NCBI RefSeq assembly: GCF_000011645.1
Contig: NC_006270.3
Coordinates: 2,911,501 to 2,975,500, forward strand
Source of the DNA: Bacillus licheniformis DSM 13 = ATCC 14580
GTDB taxonomy: Bacteria > Bacillota > Bacilli > Bacillales > Bacillaceae
Reading direction: 5' to 3'
Length of the DNA: 64,000 bases
Below the pieces are notes generated by a model. That model was not told the origin of the DNA and did no database searches. It was given only the letters and a program-made list of their open reading frames with translations. The position numbers and the translations under genes were made by a program. This document shows, in pieces, positions 1 to 9,606 of this stretch (position 1 is its first letter; every line of letters begins with the position of its first letter).

Positions 1-87
1 GATTTTTTCGACTGTAAGCGGGTGGTGGACGGTTCCGCATTCGCATGCGCCCAAAGTTTTTTTCACATAAGAGATCAAGTCATTCAT
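1..87 (-). CDS. araM: AraM, sn-glycerol-1-phosphate dehydrogenase (N-terminal fragment)
   Basis: Only the first 29 codons lie in the window; the gene runs off the left edge. It starts at ATG (87-85) behind a strong GAGGAGGGA ribosome site at about 94-103. The visible end carries a Cys-x-Cys-Gly-x-x-His pattern (residues 15-21) followed by a Val-Glu-Lys-Ile segment, as in the N-termini of bacterial NAD-dependent glycerol-1-phosphate dehydrogenases of the AraM/EgsA family. Position as the fourth gene of the arabinose operon, 17 bp after araD, supports araM. The identification rests on a short piece plus context. In B. subtilis araL lies between araD and araM; here it is missing. Confidence 0.7.
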   Translation of the reverse strand, partial: MNDLISYVKKTLGACECGTVHHPLTVEKI

Positions 88-103
88 TGGCAGCTTCCCT
101 CCT

Positions 104-790
104 CTATTGGCCGTAATAGGCGTCTGCCCCGTGCTTTCGAAAATAATGCTTATCCTGCAAAGCGCTCTTAATCCGCTTAAGAGACGGATTCAGCATCAGG
201 GAGCGGTACGCCATCTTGGCGACTTCTTCCAGGACGACGGCATTGTGTACGGCAGTTAAGGCGTCTTTTCCCCAGCAAAACGGCCCGTGATTGTTCACGA
301 GAACGGCGGGCACCGCCAGGGGGTCAAGATGCCGGAACGTCTCTACAATCACTTTTCCTGTATTCAGCTCGTATTGACTCCTGATTTCATCGGGATCCAT
401 TTCCCGTGTACACGGAATGTCGCCGTGGTAGTAGTCGGCATGAGTCGTTCCGAGCGACGGAATGTCCTTCCCTGACTGAGCCCAGCTTGTCGCCCACGGG
501 GAATGCGTATGGACGATCCCGCCGATCGATTGAAACTGCCGGTAAAGATAGAGGTGTGTCGGCGTATCGGAAGATGGCTTCAGATCCCCTTCCACAATCT
601 CGCCGTCCATATTCAGAACCACTAAATCTTCGGCTTTCAAATCGCTGTATTTGACACCGCTCGGCTTGATGACGACCAGCTTATTCTCCCGGTCAATACC
701 GCTGACATTTCCCCATGTAAAGGTGACAAGCCGGTATTCTTCAAGCTGCAAATTCGCTTTTAATACTTGTTCTTTCAAAGATTCCAGCAC
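104..790 (-). CDS. araD: L-ribulose-5-phosphate 4-epimerase AraD
   Basis: Cytoplasmic class II aldolase-fold enzyme converting L-ribulose-5-phosphate to D-xylulose-5-phosphate, the last step of arabinose catabolism before the pentose phosphate pathway. It has 228 residues, the usual length. Visible zinc ligands are His94 and His96 (motif VHTHSPW) and His168 (NNHGP), with the conserved Asp75 in SSDTPTH. These align with the known E. coli AraD ligands. The ATG start follows a GGGAGGAG ribosome site. It is the third gene of the operon, 15 bp after araB, and should follow the AraR/CcpA control seen upstream of araA. Confidence 0.97.
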   Translation of the reverse strand: MLESLKEQVLKANLQLEEYRLVTFTWGNVSGIDRENKLVVIKPSGVKYSDLKAEDLVVLNMDGEIVEGDLKPSSDTPTHLYLYRQFQSIGGIVHTHSPWATSWAQSGKDIPSLGTTHADYYHGDIPCTREMDPDEIRSQYELNTGKVIVETFRHLDPLAVPAVLVNNHGPFCWGKDALTAVHNAVVLEEVAKMAYRSLMLNPSLKRIKSALQDKHYFRKHGADAYYGQ

Positions 791-805
791 AGTTTTCTCC
801 TCCCT

Positions 806-2497
806 CTAAGCCATCGCTTTACCGGTGTCAGAACTAAGGGACTGGATGTTTTTCAATTTTTTAAGGCGTTTCATCACATTGTTTTGCTTTCCGAAGTACG
901 TGTAAAGCTCCTTATATTCCGCATAAAGCTGATCGTATAAGGAAACGTTTTCAGGAATTGGTTTGTACGTTTTATCCTTGATCTTGCCCATATGTGCGAC
1001 TGCTTCTTCGATATGGTCGTAACCGCCGTTCATGCTTCCGGCCGCGAGCGCTCCGAATATCGCTGAACCTAAAGCCGGCGCCTGCGGAGATCCGGAAATT
1101 TTGATTTCCATGTTGGTGACATCCGCGTAAACCTGCATGATAAACGGATTTTTTTCGGCGATTCCTCCTGCGGCATACAGCTCCTCGATCGGCACGCCGC
1201 TTTGTCTGAACGTTTCAATAATGATCCTCGTCCCGTAGGCAGTCGCTTCAACCAATGCACGGTATATCTCTTCAGGCTTAGTGGCAAGGGTCATACCGAG
1301 CAGCATTCCCGTCAGATCGGCATCAACGAGTGTTGAACGGTTTCCGTTCCACCAATCCAATGCAAGCAAACCGCTTTCACCGATTTGGAGACTGCCGGCC
1401 TTTTGAGACAGCAGTTCGTAAATGGAAATCCCTTCGGCTTCAGCTTCTTTCAAATACGCTTCTGGAACAAAGTGTTGAATCAGCCAATGAAAATGGTCGC
1501 CAACGCACGATTGGCCCGCTTCATAGCCGACATAGCCCGGCAGAATCCCGTCTTCAACGACGCCGCACATTCCCGGCACCATCCTGACATCCTCGCCGAG
1601 CAGCATATGACAGGTAGACGTTCCCATGATCATCAGCATCTTGCCCGGCTCTGTGATGCCGACCGCCGGAACCGACACATGAGCATCAACATTTGCGACA
1701 GCGACCGCCGTACCTGCCAGAAGCCCTGTTTTCCCGGCCATTTCTTCAGTCAGTCCGCCCGCTTTTTCGCCTACAGAATAAATATCCTCCGTTAGTTTTT
1801 CCCGAACGATATTTTTCAGCTTCGGATGCAGGCTTGCGAAGAAATCGTCGGAAGGATAGCCGCTCTTATTGTTCCAAATCGCTTTATAACCCGCTGTGCA
1901 ATTGTTGCGCTTTCTGGTTCCGCACAGCATATAGACGATCCAGTCGGCCGCTTCCATGATCTCGGCTGCGGCATCATAAATGTCAGGCGCTTCTTCCGCG
2001 ATTTGCATCACTTTTGGAACGAGCCACTCGGAAGAAATTTTCCCGCCGTATGTTTGAAGAAAAGGTTCATTTCTTTCTTCCGCGATTTGATTTAAGCGAT
2101 TCGCCTGCTCCTGTGCAGCATGGTGCTTCCAAAGCTTCACATAGCTGTGCGGTTCCGACGCATACTCTTCCCTCATACAAAGAGGAGTCCCGTTCTCGTC
2201 AACGGGCAAAATCGTGCAAGCCGTGAAATCGATTCCGATTCCGATGATTTCTTTCGGATCCGCTTTTGACTGTTTCAAAAGGCTCGGAATCGTTTCCTCC
2301 AGCACTTCAATGTAATCGGCCGGATGCTGGAGCGCCCAGTCTCTCGGAAGCTTTCGCTTTGAGACCGGAAGCTCCCGGTCTATCACCCCGTGCGTGTACT
2401 CTTTGACAGCTGTCGCGATTTCCTCACCTGTCCGGACATCGACGAGAACTGCACGCCCTGACAATGTTCCAAAGTCAACTCCGATTGTGTAAGGGAT
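806..2497 (-). CDS. araB: L-ribulokinase AraB (apparent AUC start)
   Basis: FGGY-family sugar kinase that phosphorylates L-ribulose with ATP. The N-terminal phosphate-binding motif is [14 protein letters not shown]. It needs codons upstream of the first ATG/GTG/TTG-type start in the frame, a TTG at 2464 that would cut through this motif. Reading back, the frame gives ATC-CCT-TAC-ACA-ATC before an in-frame TGA at 2506-2504, matching the Met-Ala-Tyr-Thr-Ile start of B. subtilis AraB. A near-perfect ribosome site (AAGGGGGTGA, 2513-2504) lies 6 nt before the ATC at 2497. I therefore set the start at this AUC codon, giving 563 residues. It begins 15 bp after araA. Confidence 0.93.
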   Translation of the reverse strand: MPYTIGVDFGTLSGRAVLVDVRTGEEIATAVKEYTHGVIDRELPVSKRKLPRDWALQHPADYIEVLEETIPSLLKQSKADPKEIIGIGIDFTACTILPVDENGTPLCMREEYASEPHSYVKLWKHHAAQEQANRLNQIAEERNEPFLQTYGGKISSEWLVPKVMQIAEEAPDIYDAAAEIMEAADWIVYMLCGTRKRNNCTAGYKAIWNNKSGYPSDDFFASLHPKLKNIVREKLTEDIYSVGEKAGGLTEEMAGKTGLLAGTAVAVANVDAHVSVPAVGITEPGKMLMIMGTSTCHMLLGEDVRMVPGMCGVVEDGILPGYVGYEAGQSCVGDHFHWLIQHFVPEAYLKEAEAEGISIYELLSQKAGSLQIGESGLLALDWWNGNRSTLVDADLTGMLLGMTLATKPEEIYRALVEATAYGTRIIIETFRQSGVPIEELYAAGGIAEKNPFIMQVYADVTNMEIKISGSPQAPALGSAIFGALAAGSMNGGYDHIEEAVAHMGKIKDKTYKPIPENVSLYDQLYAEYKELYTYFGKQNNVMKRLKKLKNIQSLSSDTGKAMA

Positions 2498-2511
2498 AAG
2501 TCCTCACCCCC

Positions 2512-3993
2512 TTAAAACTTGCGAAGCCGATATGCAGCTTCACTCCATTTGAGTTCATTGCGAAGATTTAAAATCGTTGTATCACGATTGATCAACACCG
2601 CTTCAATGCCCGACATTTCGGCCCAATCGAGCATCTGCTCGGCTGTCAGCTGGTACGAAAGGCATGTATGGTGAGCACCGCCAGCCAAAATCCACGCTTC
2701 AGCCGATGTTCTCAGAGACGGCTGAGGCTTCCAAAGTACGCGCGCCACCGGAAGATTCGGCATATCATGCGGAACCTTCACAGCTTCCACTTTATTGATG
2801 ACAAGCCTGAAACGTCCGCCCAAATCAATAAGGGAGACATTGACCGCAGGACCTGCAATTCCGTCAAACACGAGCCGCGCCGGATCATCCTTTGCACCCA
2901 TTGACAGCGGATGGACTTCAATTCTCGGTTTGTGTTCGGCAATCGAAGGGCACACTTCAAGCATGTGGGAGCCGAGGATCATTTCATTGCCCGGTTCAAA
3001 ATGGTACGTGTAATCCTCCATAAATGACGTTTCTTTTCCGCCGGCCATCATTTTCATCATCCTGACAAGCGCAGCCGTTTTCCAATCTCCTTCTCCTCCA
3101 AAGCCATAGCCTTCAGCCATCAGCCGCTGAACAGCCAAACCCGGAAGCTGCTTCATGCCGTGGAGGTCTTCAAAGGTTGTCGTAAAGGCCGTATAGCCTC
3201 CGCTCGAAAGAAAGCGCTTTAATCCAAGCTCAATCCGCGCCTGCTCCTTGACGGATTCCCTTGCCGCTTCGCCTTCCGGCCACTCATAAAGCTCCTCATA
3301 TTCGGAGATGAGCTCGCTTAGACTCTGTTCTGATACAGCATTGATCTCCGTGACGAGATCGCCGATTCCATATCCGTCGACAGACCAGCCAAGCTGAATC
3401 TGCGCTTCAATCTTATCTCCTTCTGTTACCGCCACATTCCGCATGTTGTCCCCAAATCGGGCGACTTTGATATGGCGGCTTTCAATATATGCGACCGCTG
3501 CGCTCATCCATTTGTCGATCGAGCGCTTTACTTCTCTGTCTTCCCAATATCCGGCGATTACTTTTCGAGGAATGCCCAATCTCGCTCCGATAAAACCGTA
3601 TTCGCGGTCGCCGTGGGCAGACTGATTAATATTCATGAAATCCATGTCGATTTTATCCCACGGAATGTCCCGGTTAAACTGGGTATGAAAATGGAGCAGC
3701 GGCTTATTCAGCTCGGAAAGGCCGGGAATCCACATTTTGGCCGGTGAAAACGTATGCATCCAGGTGATGATGCCTGCGCACTCTTCGTCCCGGTTCGCCT
3801 CTTCAAACAGTTTTCTGACGCCGTCCAGCGAAGTGGCCACCGCTTTGTACTCGACTTGAAACCTTAAATCTCCGTCATTTAATCCGTTGCAGATCATTTT
3901 GGAATGCTCTTCTACCTCTTGTACCGCCTCTTCGCCATATAAATGCTGGCTGCCTGTCACAAACCAAAACACATGCGTCTTTGCCTGAATCAA
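2512..3993 (-). CDS. araA: L-arabinose isomerase AraA
   Basis: Converts L-arabinose to L-ribulose; a Mn-dependent cytoplasmic enzyme of 493 residues, near the family's usual length of about 500. The N-terminus FWFVTGSQHLYGEEA is the family signature. Catalytic and metal-site segments are recognisable: GYGFGGEGDWK, a MEDYTYHF segment, GSHMLEVCP and the C-terminal HHTCLS. The start is TTG at 3993, 7 nt after a GGAGGAGG ribosome site (4001-4008). It is the first gene of the araA-araB-araD-araM operon. Confidence 0.97.
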   Translation of the reverse strand: MIQAKTHVFWFVTGSQHLYGEEAVQEVEEHSKMICNGLNDGDLRFQVEYKAVATSLDGVRKLFEEANRDEECAGIITWMHTFSPAKMWIPGLSELNKPLLHFHTQFNRDIPWDKIDMDFMNINQSAHGDREYGFIGARLGIPRKVIAGYWEDREVKRSIDKWMSAAVAYIESRHIKVARFGDNMRNVAVTEGDKIEAQIQLGWSVDGYGIGDLVTEINAVSEQSLSELISEYEELYEWPEGEAARESVKEQARIELGLKRFLSSGGYTAFTTTFEDLHGMKQLPGLAVQRLMAEGYGFGGEGDWKTAALVRMMKMMAGGKETSFMEDYTYHFEPGNEMILGSHMLEVCPSIAEHKPRIEVHPLSMGAKDDPARLVFDGIAGPAVNVSLIDLGGRFRLVINKVEAVKVPHDMPNLPVARVLWKPQPSLRTSAEAWILAGGAHHTCLSYQLTAEQMLDWAEMSGIEAVLINRDTTILNLRNELKWSEAAYRLRKF

Positions 3994-4043
3994 ATAGCTT
4001 CCTCCTCCTCGTCTTTATGGTGTCTGTGTAGAATAGCAAACTA

Positions 4044-4057
4044 TTAAAACGCTTACA
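4044..4057 (-). promoter_or_regulatory. Candidate CcpA site (cre) in the ara leader
   Basis: On the minus strand the site reads TGTAAGCGTTTTAA, one mismatch from TGWAANCGNTNWCA. It lies between the ara promoter and araA, where CcpA repression of the B. subtilis ara operon also acts. Confidence 0.6.
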
Positions 4058-4100
4058 AAAAAACATAAATCATACCTTGATCTCAAACTGTATCGCGATT

Positions 4101-4116
4101 ATATGTACGTACAACT
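4101..4116 (-). promoter_or_regulatory. AraR operator, downstream copy
   Basis: ATATGTACGTACAACT on the plus strand is close to the AraR consensus ATTTGTACGTACAAAT. It lies about +27 to +42 relative to the predicted ara transcription start, centred 30 bp (three helical turns) from the second operator. Confidence 0.85.
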
Positions 4117-4130
4117 AACATCAAAAACAT

Positions 4131-4146
4131 ATTTGTACGAACAACT
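4131..4146 (-). promoter_or_regulatory. AraR operator overlapping the ara start site
   Basis: ATTTGTACGAACAACT closely matches the AraR operator consensus. It covers the predicted transcription start (about 4142), so bound AraR would block RNA polymerase. With the site at 4101 it probably forms a cooperative pair. Confidence 0.85.
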
Positions 4147-4148
4147 TC

Positions 4149-4176
4149 ATTATATCATTATGAAAAAAACTGTCAA
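4149..4176 (-). promoter_or_regulatory. ara operon sigma-A promoter
   Basis: Minus-strand TTGACA (4176-4171), 16-bp spacer, TATAAT (4154-4149). Both hexamers are perfect consensus, in keeping with strong expression held down by AraR. Confidence 0.9.
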
Positions 4177-4221
4177 TTTAATTTCCGGTATGTTTTTTAT
4201 TTTTTTTGACAGATTTCAGAA

Positions 4222-4247
4222 CAAAAAAACCGGGCGGAAACCGCCCG
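4222..4247 (-). terminator. abnA terminator
   Basis: Minus-strand hairpin CGGGCGG-TTT-CCGCCCG followed by GTTTTTTTG, directly after the abnA stop codon. Confidence 0.9.
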
Positions 4248-4257
4248 TCATCTGCTG

Positions 4258-5220
4258 TTAATAAGTCGGCCACCCTTGGGAATCCCAGTACAAGTCATTG
4301 ATGAGCAGCTTTGATACACCATTGTCCAGCGCGTCGTAAGCATGCCTGACAAGGATCGAGTTGTTCAGAACATCCTGATGTCCCGGCCCTTTCCAGCGGT
4401 CATTGCCGGAGTCCAGGATCGTCCCTCCGCCGTTCATCATATTTTTGCCGCTTTTATCATAATAGGGTCCCGTAATGCTCGTTGAACGGCCATAGGCTAT
4501 TTTATATGTGCTGTCCACCCCTTTGCAGCAGCTGTCAAACGAGACAAATAAGTAATAGTAGCCGTCTTTGTAGGTAATGTTCGGGGCTTCAACCGCTCCT
4601 CCGTTATTCGGCCTTGAGGCGATCGAATACAGGCTTCCCGTCGGTTTCATCGTGTTTTTATCAAGCCTTGTCAGCTTAATGCCGCTCCAGAAGGAACCGA
4701 ATGAGAGCCAGGGGTTTCCGTCTTTGTCAATGACCAGATCAGGGTCAATGGCATTAAACTGATCGCCGGATGTCGACCTGATGACCAGCCCGTCATCCCG
4801 CCATTGGCCGGATGAAATCCGGTCTGTCGATGCGAGCCCTATCGCTGATGTGTTTGAACCGAAAGACGAAACCGAGTAGTACAGCCAATACCGGCCGTTA
4901 TAGTAGCTGATATCCGGTGCCCATTGATGCGGTTCATGATTTGGTACGTACATCTTCCACCATGACAATGGAGTTGGAAAAATACTCGGGGCAGCACTCC
5001 AGTTTCTCCCGTCTGTTGACTTAATGACACGCAGCCCTGTGCCGAGCCCTGTTCCAAATGTATACCATGTATTTCCCTCTTTAATGATAGAAGGGTCATG
5101 GATGAAATTGTCCCCTTTTGTGTCCCAAAACGCCGCTTTGCCTGATTCAGGCATCGAAAAAGACAGCAGCAGTCCGAATATCAAGGCCGCCAAAGACATT
5201 TTCCGCAACACATTTTTCAT
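4258..5220 (-). CDS. abnA: Secreted endo-1,5-alpha-L-arabinanase AbnA (GH43)
   Basis: Extracellular glycoside hydrolase that cuts the alpha-1,5-arabinan backbone and feeds the adjacent arabinose operon. It has 320 residues. The N-terminus MKNVLRK plus a hydrophobic stretch ending in GKAA is a Sec signal peptide. GH43 five-bladed propeller landmarks follow: HDPSIIKEG with the catalytic-base Asp, a WAPDI segment, NAIDPDLV and a GAVEAPNI segment with the acid Glu. The ribosome site is AGGAGTG. It is read separately from araA by its own promoter and terminator. A cre-like site upstream suggests glucose repression. Confidence 0.95.
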   Translation of the reverse strand: MKNVLRKMSLAALIFGLLLSFSMPESGKAAFWDTKGDNFIHDPSIIKEGNTWYTFGTGLGTGLRVIKSTDGRNWSAAPSIFPTPLSWWKMYVPNHEPHQWAPDISYYNGRYWLYYSVSSFGSNTSAIGLASTDRISSGQWRDDGLVIRSTSGDQFNAIDPDLVIDKDGNPWLSFGSFWSGIKLTRLDKNTMKPTGSLYSIASRPNNGGAVEAPNITYKDGYYYLFVSFDSCCKGVDSTYKIAYGRSTSITGPYYDKSGKNMMNGGGTILDSGNDRWKGPGHQDVLNNSILVRHAYDALDNGVSKLLINDLYWDSQGWPTY

Positions 5221-5298
5221 TCAGCTCACACTCCTGTTCTTGTAATGAAAAAAACAATGCCTCCCTTTCTTTGTCAATTTTTCGAACAATGTTTATAT

Positions 5299-5314
5299 AT
5301 GTAAGCGCTGTCTT
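5299..5314 (-). promoter_or_regulatory. Candidate cre upstream of abnA
   Basis: Plus strand ATGTAAGCGCTGTCTT deviates at one position from WTGNAANCGNWNNCAW. It lies about 80 bp before abnA, over a TATATAAA stretch that may be the -10 region. The exact promoter hexamers are unclear. Confidence 0.55.
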
Positions 5315-5330
5315 TAACATTCCAAAAAAC

Positions 5331-5366
5331 AAAAAAAGCTGACAGCTTGTAAGATAAGCTGTCAGC
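5331..5366 (-). terminator. ysdC terminator
   Basis: An 11-bp perfect stem (GCTGACAGCTT/AAGCTGTCAGC, 5338-5366) is followed on the minus strand by TTTTTTTG. It separates ysdC from abnA. Confidence 0.9.
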
Positions 5367-5377
5367 CTGCTCTTTCA

Positions 5378-6463
5378 TCAGTCAAACGTAATGTTTTGAA
5401 CCGTCTCTTTATCCAGTCGTTTAATGACTTCGGTAATTAATTTTACCGCATGTTCATAGTCATCCCGGTGAAGCATGGCCGCGTGCGTATGGATATACCT
5501 CGTCGCGATCGTGATCGACAGGGCAGGCACTCCGTTCGCGGTAAGGTGGATTGATCCTGAATCTGTTCCTCCGCCTGAGAGGGCGTCAAATTGATACGGA
5601 ATGCCGGCTTCATCTGCCACATTCGTTACAAAGTCGCGAAGCCCTTTATGGGACACCATTGATGCATCATAAAGTATGATCTGCGGGCCTTTTCCCATTT
5701 TGCTTGCCGACTCTTTTTCGGTAATACCAGGCGTATCACCCGCAATTCCCACGTCGACACCGAAAGCGATATCAGGCTTGATCGTATGCGCGGCTGTTTT
5801 CGCGCCTCTCAGCCCTACTTCCTCTTGTACGGTTCCGACGCCGTAGACGACATTCGGATGATCGGCTCCTTTCAGGTTTTTCAGCACGTCGATTGCGATC
5901 GCGCAGCCGATACGGTTGTCCCATGCTTTGGCAAGCAGCATTTTTTCATTATTCATCACCGTAAATTCAAAGTAAGGGACGACCTGGTCTCCCGGAAGAA
6001 CGCCCCATTCCATCGCTTCCTCCCTGCTCGACGCCCCGATGTCGATAAACATATCTTTAATATCGACCGATTTTTTTCTCGCCTCCTGAGACAGGACATG
6101 AGGAGGCTTTGAACCGATGATACCGGTGATGTCGCCTTTCTTTGTCACGACCGTCACACGCTGCGCCAGCATGACCTGGCTCCACCAGCCTCCGACCGTC
6201 TGAAAGCGGAGATAGCCCCTGTCATCGATCCGCGTAACCATAAAACCGACCTCATCAAGATGGCCGGCAATCATAATCTTCGGTCCGTCAGCCTGTCCAG
6301 TCTTTTTTGCGATTAAGCTTCCCAGTCTGTCTGTCGTAACCTCGTCGGCAAACGGTTCTATGTACGATTTCATGACTTGTCTGGGTTCTTTTTCATTCGC
6401 CGGAATTCCTTTTGCATCAGTTAATTCCTTTAGCATCATCAATGTTTCATCAAGCTTTGCCAT
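5378..6463 (-). CDS. ysdC: M42-family metallo-aminopeptidase YsdC
   Basis: 361-residue cytosolic dinuclear-metal peptidase of the M42 (glutamyl aminopeptidase/tetrahedral aminopeptidase) family. Visible metal-site segments are AGHLDEVGF (His68, Asp70), [16 protein letters not shown] (general-base and ligand Glu), GVDVG and the C-terminal HTHAAM. M42 enzymes trim peptides and form large oligomers; the physiological substrate in Bacillus is not known. It is monocistronic, with its own terminator, and divergent from ysdB. Confidence 0.92.
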   Translation of the reverse strand: MAKLDETLMMLKELTDAKGIPANEKEPRQVMKSYIEPFADEVTTDRLGSLIAKKTGQADGPKIMIAGHLDEVGFMVTRIDDRGYLRFQTVGGWWSQVMLAQRVTVVTKKGDITGIIGSKPPHVLSQEARKKSVDIKDMFIDIGASSREEAMEWGVLPGDQVVPYFEFTVMNNEKMLLAKAWDNRIGCAIAIDVLKNLKGADHPNVVYGVGTVQEEVGLRGAKTAAHTIKPDIAFGVDVGIAGDTPGITEKESASKMGKGPQIILYDASMVSHKGLRDFVTNVADEAGIPYQFDALSGGGTDSGSIHLTANGVPALSITIATRYIHTHAAMLHRDDYEHAVKLITEVIKRLDKETVQNITFD

Positions 6464-6561
6464 CTCTATACAGCCTCCTTAATTAACCCTCATTTACTAT
6501 TATACAGAAACATCCCTTTTCAATACGACCAATATCGTTTACAGCTTTTTTGGTTAAAAAA

Positions 6562-6589
6562 TGAAACCTTGCGGGAACTGGTTCGTATA
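6562..6589 (+). promoter_or_regulatory. sigma-W-type ECF promoter of ysdB
   Basis: TGAAAC (6562-6567), 16-bp spacer, CGTATA (6584-6589): a full match to the B. subtilis sigma-W consensus. ysdB belongs to the sigma-W cell-envelope-stress regulon in B. subtilis. Confidence 0.88.
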
Positions 6590-6636
6590 TATTGGGATAT
6601 ACTCAAAATTACTTTCAAGGGAGGTTCTGTTTTAAC

Positions 6637-7038
6637 ATGATTGTCATCATATTGAGACTGGCTTTGCTGGCGCTTTTGGTCTACGTCGTGTACAGGGCCG
6701 TTCAATTTTTGGGGAGCCCGGACAGAAGGCTGAAATCAGCACAGGCAAAAAAGCACTTTTATGTTTTGGACGAACAAAAGAATACACGCAAAAATCTCAA
6801 GCTGACATTTAAAGGCGTGCTTTTCGAAGGAGAAAAACACATTCCTTCAAAAGACCATCCGCTGTTCATCCATACGATTTTTGTATGGACGGAAGCGCCT
6901 GAAGAAAAGCTCAGCTCTTTTACGGAAGAAGACTTCGCGGAACTTGAAGAAAATATTAAAGAGCACTATCCCGATTGCAAAATCGACTGGGATTCGAACA
7001 TCCAAAAGTGGAAAAACAAAAAAGCAGAAGAGCAATAA
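6637..7038 (+). CDS. ysdB: sigma-W-controlled membrane-anchored protein YsdB
   Basis: 133 residues from the ATG at 6637, chosen because it gives the compact MIVIILRLALLALLVYVVY membrane anchor at the very N-terminus, as in B. subtilis YsdB. The longer in-frame extension lacks a ribosome site, while AAGGGAGG lies at 6617-6624, rather far (12 nt) from this ATG. After the anchor comes a charged soluble part with the segment LKSAQAKKHFYVLD. Function unknown; expression under envelope stress is inferred from the upstream promoter. It converges on ysdA with 16 bp between them. Confidence 0.85.
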   Translation: MIVIILRLALLALLVYVVYRAVQFLGSPDRRLKSAQAKKHFYVLDEQKNTRKNLKLTFKGVLFEGEKHIPSKDHPLFIHTIFVWTEAPEEKLSSFTEEDFAELEENIKEHYPDCKIDWDSNIQKWKNKKAEEQ

Positions 7039-7054
7039 AGCCTCGTCTGCTTTT

Positions 7055-7318
7055 TTAATTCATCATATAAAAGCCGGTCAAAACAGCTTGCACGCCGAGC
7101 AAAAAAGGAATGCCGAGCCTGAAGGAAAGGTGTTTTGTCTTATGTCTGAACCGCATCATCCCGAACCAGACGCCTGCGGAGCCAAAAGCAGCCGCAACGA
7201 GCCAGATGCGGCGCTCAGACACCCTCCATTTGCCTCTGACCGCTTTTTGCTTATCGGCTTTCATTAAGAAAAAACCGTATCCGTTTATGAGGATCATGTA
7301 TATCCATATGAGAGTCAA
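7055..7318 (-). CDS. ysdA: DUF1294 membrane protein YsdA
   Basis: 87-residue integral membrane protein with about three hydrophobic segments and the DUF1294 signature RFRHKTKHLSFR. The start is TTG at 7318 behind AAGGGG; longer in-frame options upstream add a basic, non-membrane tail unlike the family. It lies directly downstream of the rplT terminator. Function unknown; some DUF1294 proteins elsewhere are fused to cold-shock domains, but no such domain is seen here. Confidence 0.8.
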   Translation of the reverse strand: MTLIWIYMILINGYGFFLMKADKQKAVRGKWRVSERRIWLVAAAFGSAGVWFGMMRFRHKTKHLSFRLGIPFLLGVQAVLTGFYMMN

Positions 7319-7402
7319 TTGTTCATTTCCCCTTGTTTTTCGGTTTGGGCGCCTGCTGCGGCCGGCCTCCCCGAATCGTTTTACATCCTGCTCGAAGAAC
7401 AA

Positions 7403-7431
7403 AAGAAAAAGGCCGGAGCCCGGCCTTTTTT
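7403..7431. terminator. Terminator downstream of rplT
   Basis: GGCCGG-AGC-CCGGCC (7411-7425), flanked by an A-run on the left and a T-run on the right. It can work in both directions, mainly ending the infC-rpmI-rplT transcript. Confidence 0.88.
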
Positions 7432-7434
7432 CAA

Positions 7435-7806
<372 letters not shown>

Positions 7807-7827
7807 CTAATTATACCTTTTCCGAAA

Positions 7828-8564
<737 letters not shown>

Positions 8565-8778
8565 GAGCCACCTCCATAGAATCTTTGAATTGATTTCACA
8601 ACTCATTTTGACCGTTTCTTTGCATTCCACAGGCAAACAAAAAGTGCGGGCATCGAAACACCCACACTGCGAACATTGCATAGAAAAATAAGAAATGTAC
8701 GTTTAACCTGCCAACTACAAGAATGTGTCAATCAGGTGAGAAGCGGGTGCTTCTGCTTGTTGATATATATTCAATTCA
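8565..8778 (-). ncRNA. L20-type leader of infC-rpmI-rplT
   Basis: About 210-nt 5' untranslated region between the nearer promoter and infC. It contains an intrinsic terminator (GTGTGGG/CCCGCAC stem, 8644-8667, then TTTTTG) about 75 nt before the start codon. This is the layout of the B. subtilis L20 leader, in which L20 binding favours premature termination. The L20-binding pseudo-rRNA fold itself was not modelled. Confidence 0.8.
8639..8667 (-). terminator. Attenuator in the infC leader
   Basis: Seven-bp stem with one G-T pair, loop of about 10 nt, then a TTTTTGTTT tract. It lies inside the leader, so it would control read-through into infC. Confidence 0.8.
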
Positions 8779-8784
8779 TTATCC

Positions 8785-8813
8785 ATCTTACATAAACAAA
8801 TCCTGCAAGTCAA
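8785..8813 (-). promoter_or_regulatory. infC promoter, proximal
   Basis: TTGACT (8813-8808), 17-bp spacer, TAAGAT (8790-8785) on the minus strand. Confidence 0.75.
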
Positions 8814-8840
8814 GATATAAAATTTATCACAACATTTGCT

Positions 8841-8869
8841 ATTATATCAGGACACATTTCAAATAGCAA
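8841..8869 (-). promoter_or_regulatory. infC promoter, distal
   Basis: TTGCTA (8869-8864), 17-bp spacer, TATAAT (8846-8841) on the minus strand. It gives a leader about 55 nt longer than the proximal promoter. Confidence 0.75.
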
Positions 8870-8899
8870 TGCTATTTTTTTATTTTTCTTTCAGCCGCT

Positions 8900-9583
8900 C
8901 TATCCGCCGATCATTTGAACACATAACGGAACGACAAACACGGTCACGACGCCGACGACGACAACTGCAATACTCGCCATTGCCGCTTCGACTTCCCCCA
9001 TCTCAATTCCGACGGCGACGCCGAGGGCATGTCCTGATGTTCCGAGCGCCAACCCTTTGGCGATCGGATGCTGCACTTTGAAGATTTTCAAAAAAAGCGC
9101 GCCGAGCGCATAGACGATCACTGCGTTAAAGATGACGGCGAAGGCCGTAATATCTTGAATCCCGCCGATCCCTTTTGATAAAGGAAGAGCAATCGCCGTT
9201 GTGGCGGCCTGGGGCAGCATGCTTTTCATGACGGCTCCGTCAAGATGGAGCGCGTTTGCGATCAGATAGACGACGGCAACCGAGCAGACGGAGCCTGCAA
9301 TAATGGCACCAAGGATTTGCAGCCAATACTTTTTCAACTTGTCCGCCTGTTTATATAAAGGAATGGCGAACGCAATTGTGGCGGGCTCCAAAAAGAACTT
9401 AATGATGTCTCCGCCGCTCTTGTAGTCCTCATATGAAAAACCGCCGATTTTTAAAAACGCGATCCCAAGAATCATCGCGACAAACAGAGGCGTGAATAAG
9501 AAAAAACCATTTGATTTTTTAAATAAAAAAGTGCCGGTGCCAAATGCGGCCAGTGAAACGACGATACCGAAATAAGGTGTCAT
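8900..9583 (-). CDS. pftB: LrgB-family pyruvate facilitator subunit PftB
   Basis: 227-residue polytopic membrane protein of the LrgB/CidB family with about six to seven hydrophobic segments and the signature segments [14 protein letters not shown] and [11 protein letters not shown]. In B. subtilis the homologue YsbB/PftB works with PftA as a facilitated pyruvate transporter induced by LytST. It follows pftA by 23 bp. No hairpin with a T-run was found right after it; the infC promoters follow within about 30 bp. Confidence 0.9.
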   Translation of the reverse strand: MTPYFGIVVSLAAFGTGTFLFKKSNGFFLFTPLFVAMILGIAFLKIGGFSYEDYKSGGDIIKFFLEPATIAFAIPLYKQADKLKKYWLQILGAIIAGSVCSVAVVYLIANALHLDGAVMKSMLPQAATTAIALPLSKGIGGIQDITAFAVIFNAVIVYALGALFLKIFKVQHPIAKGLALGTSGHALGVAVGIEMGEVEAAMASIAVVVVGVVTVFVVPLCVQMIGG

Positions 9584-9606
9584 AGCGTAAAGAACCTCCT
9601 ATTGAT

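Noticed and set aside
8565..8681. N-terminal extension of infC from an upstream ATG
   Set aside because: It would translate the leader RNA and its terminator, and adds Cys-rich sequence unknown in IF-3. The ATT start behind GGAGGTGG explains the family N-terminus.
8861..8885. AAATAGC-AAT-GCTATTT hairpin with a T-run on the plus strand
   Set aside because: No plus-strand gene ends there. On the minus strand the same bases form the -35 region of an infC promoter, so a terminator call is not supported.
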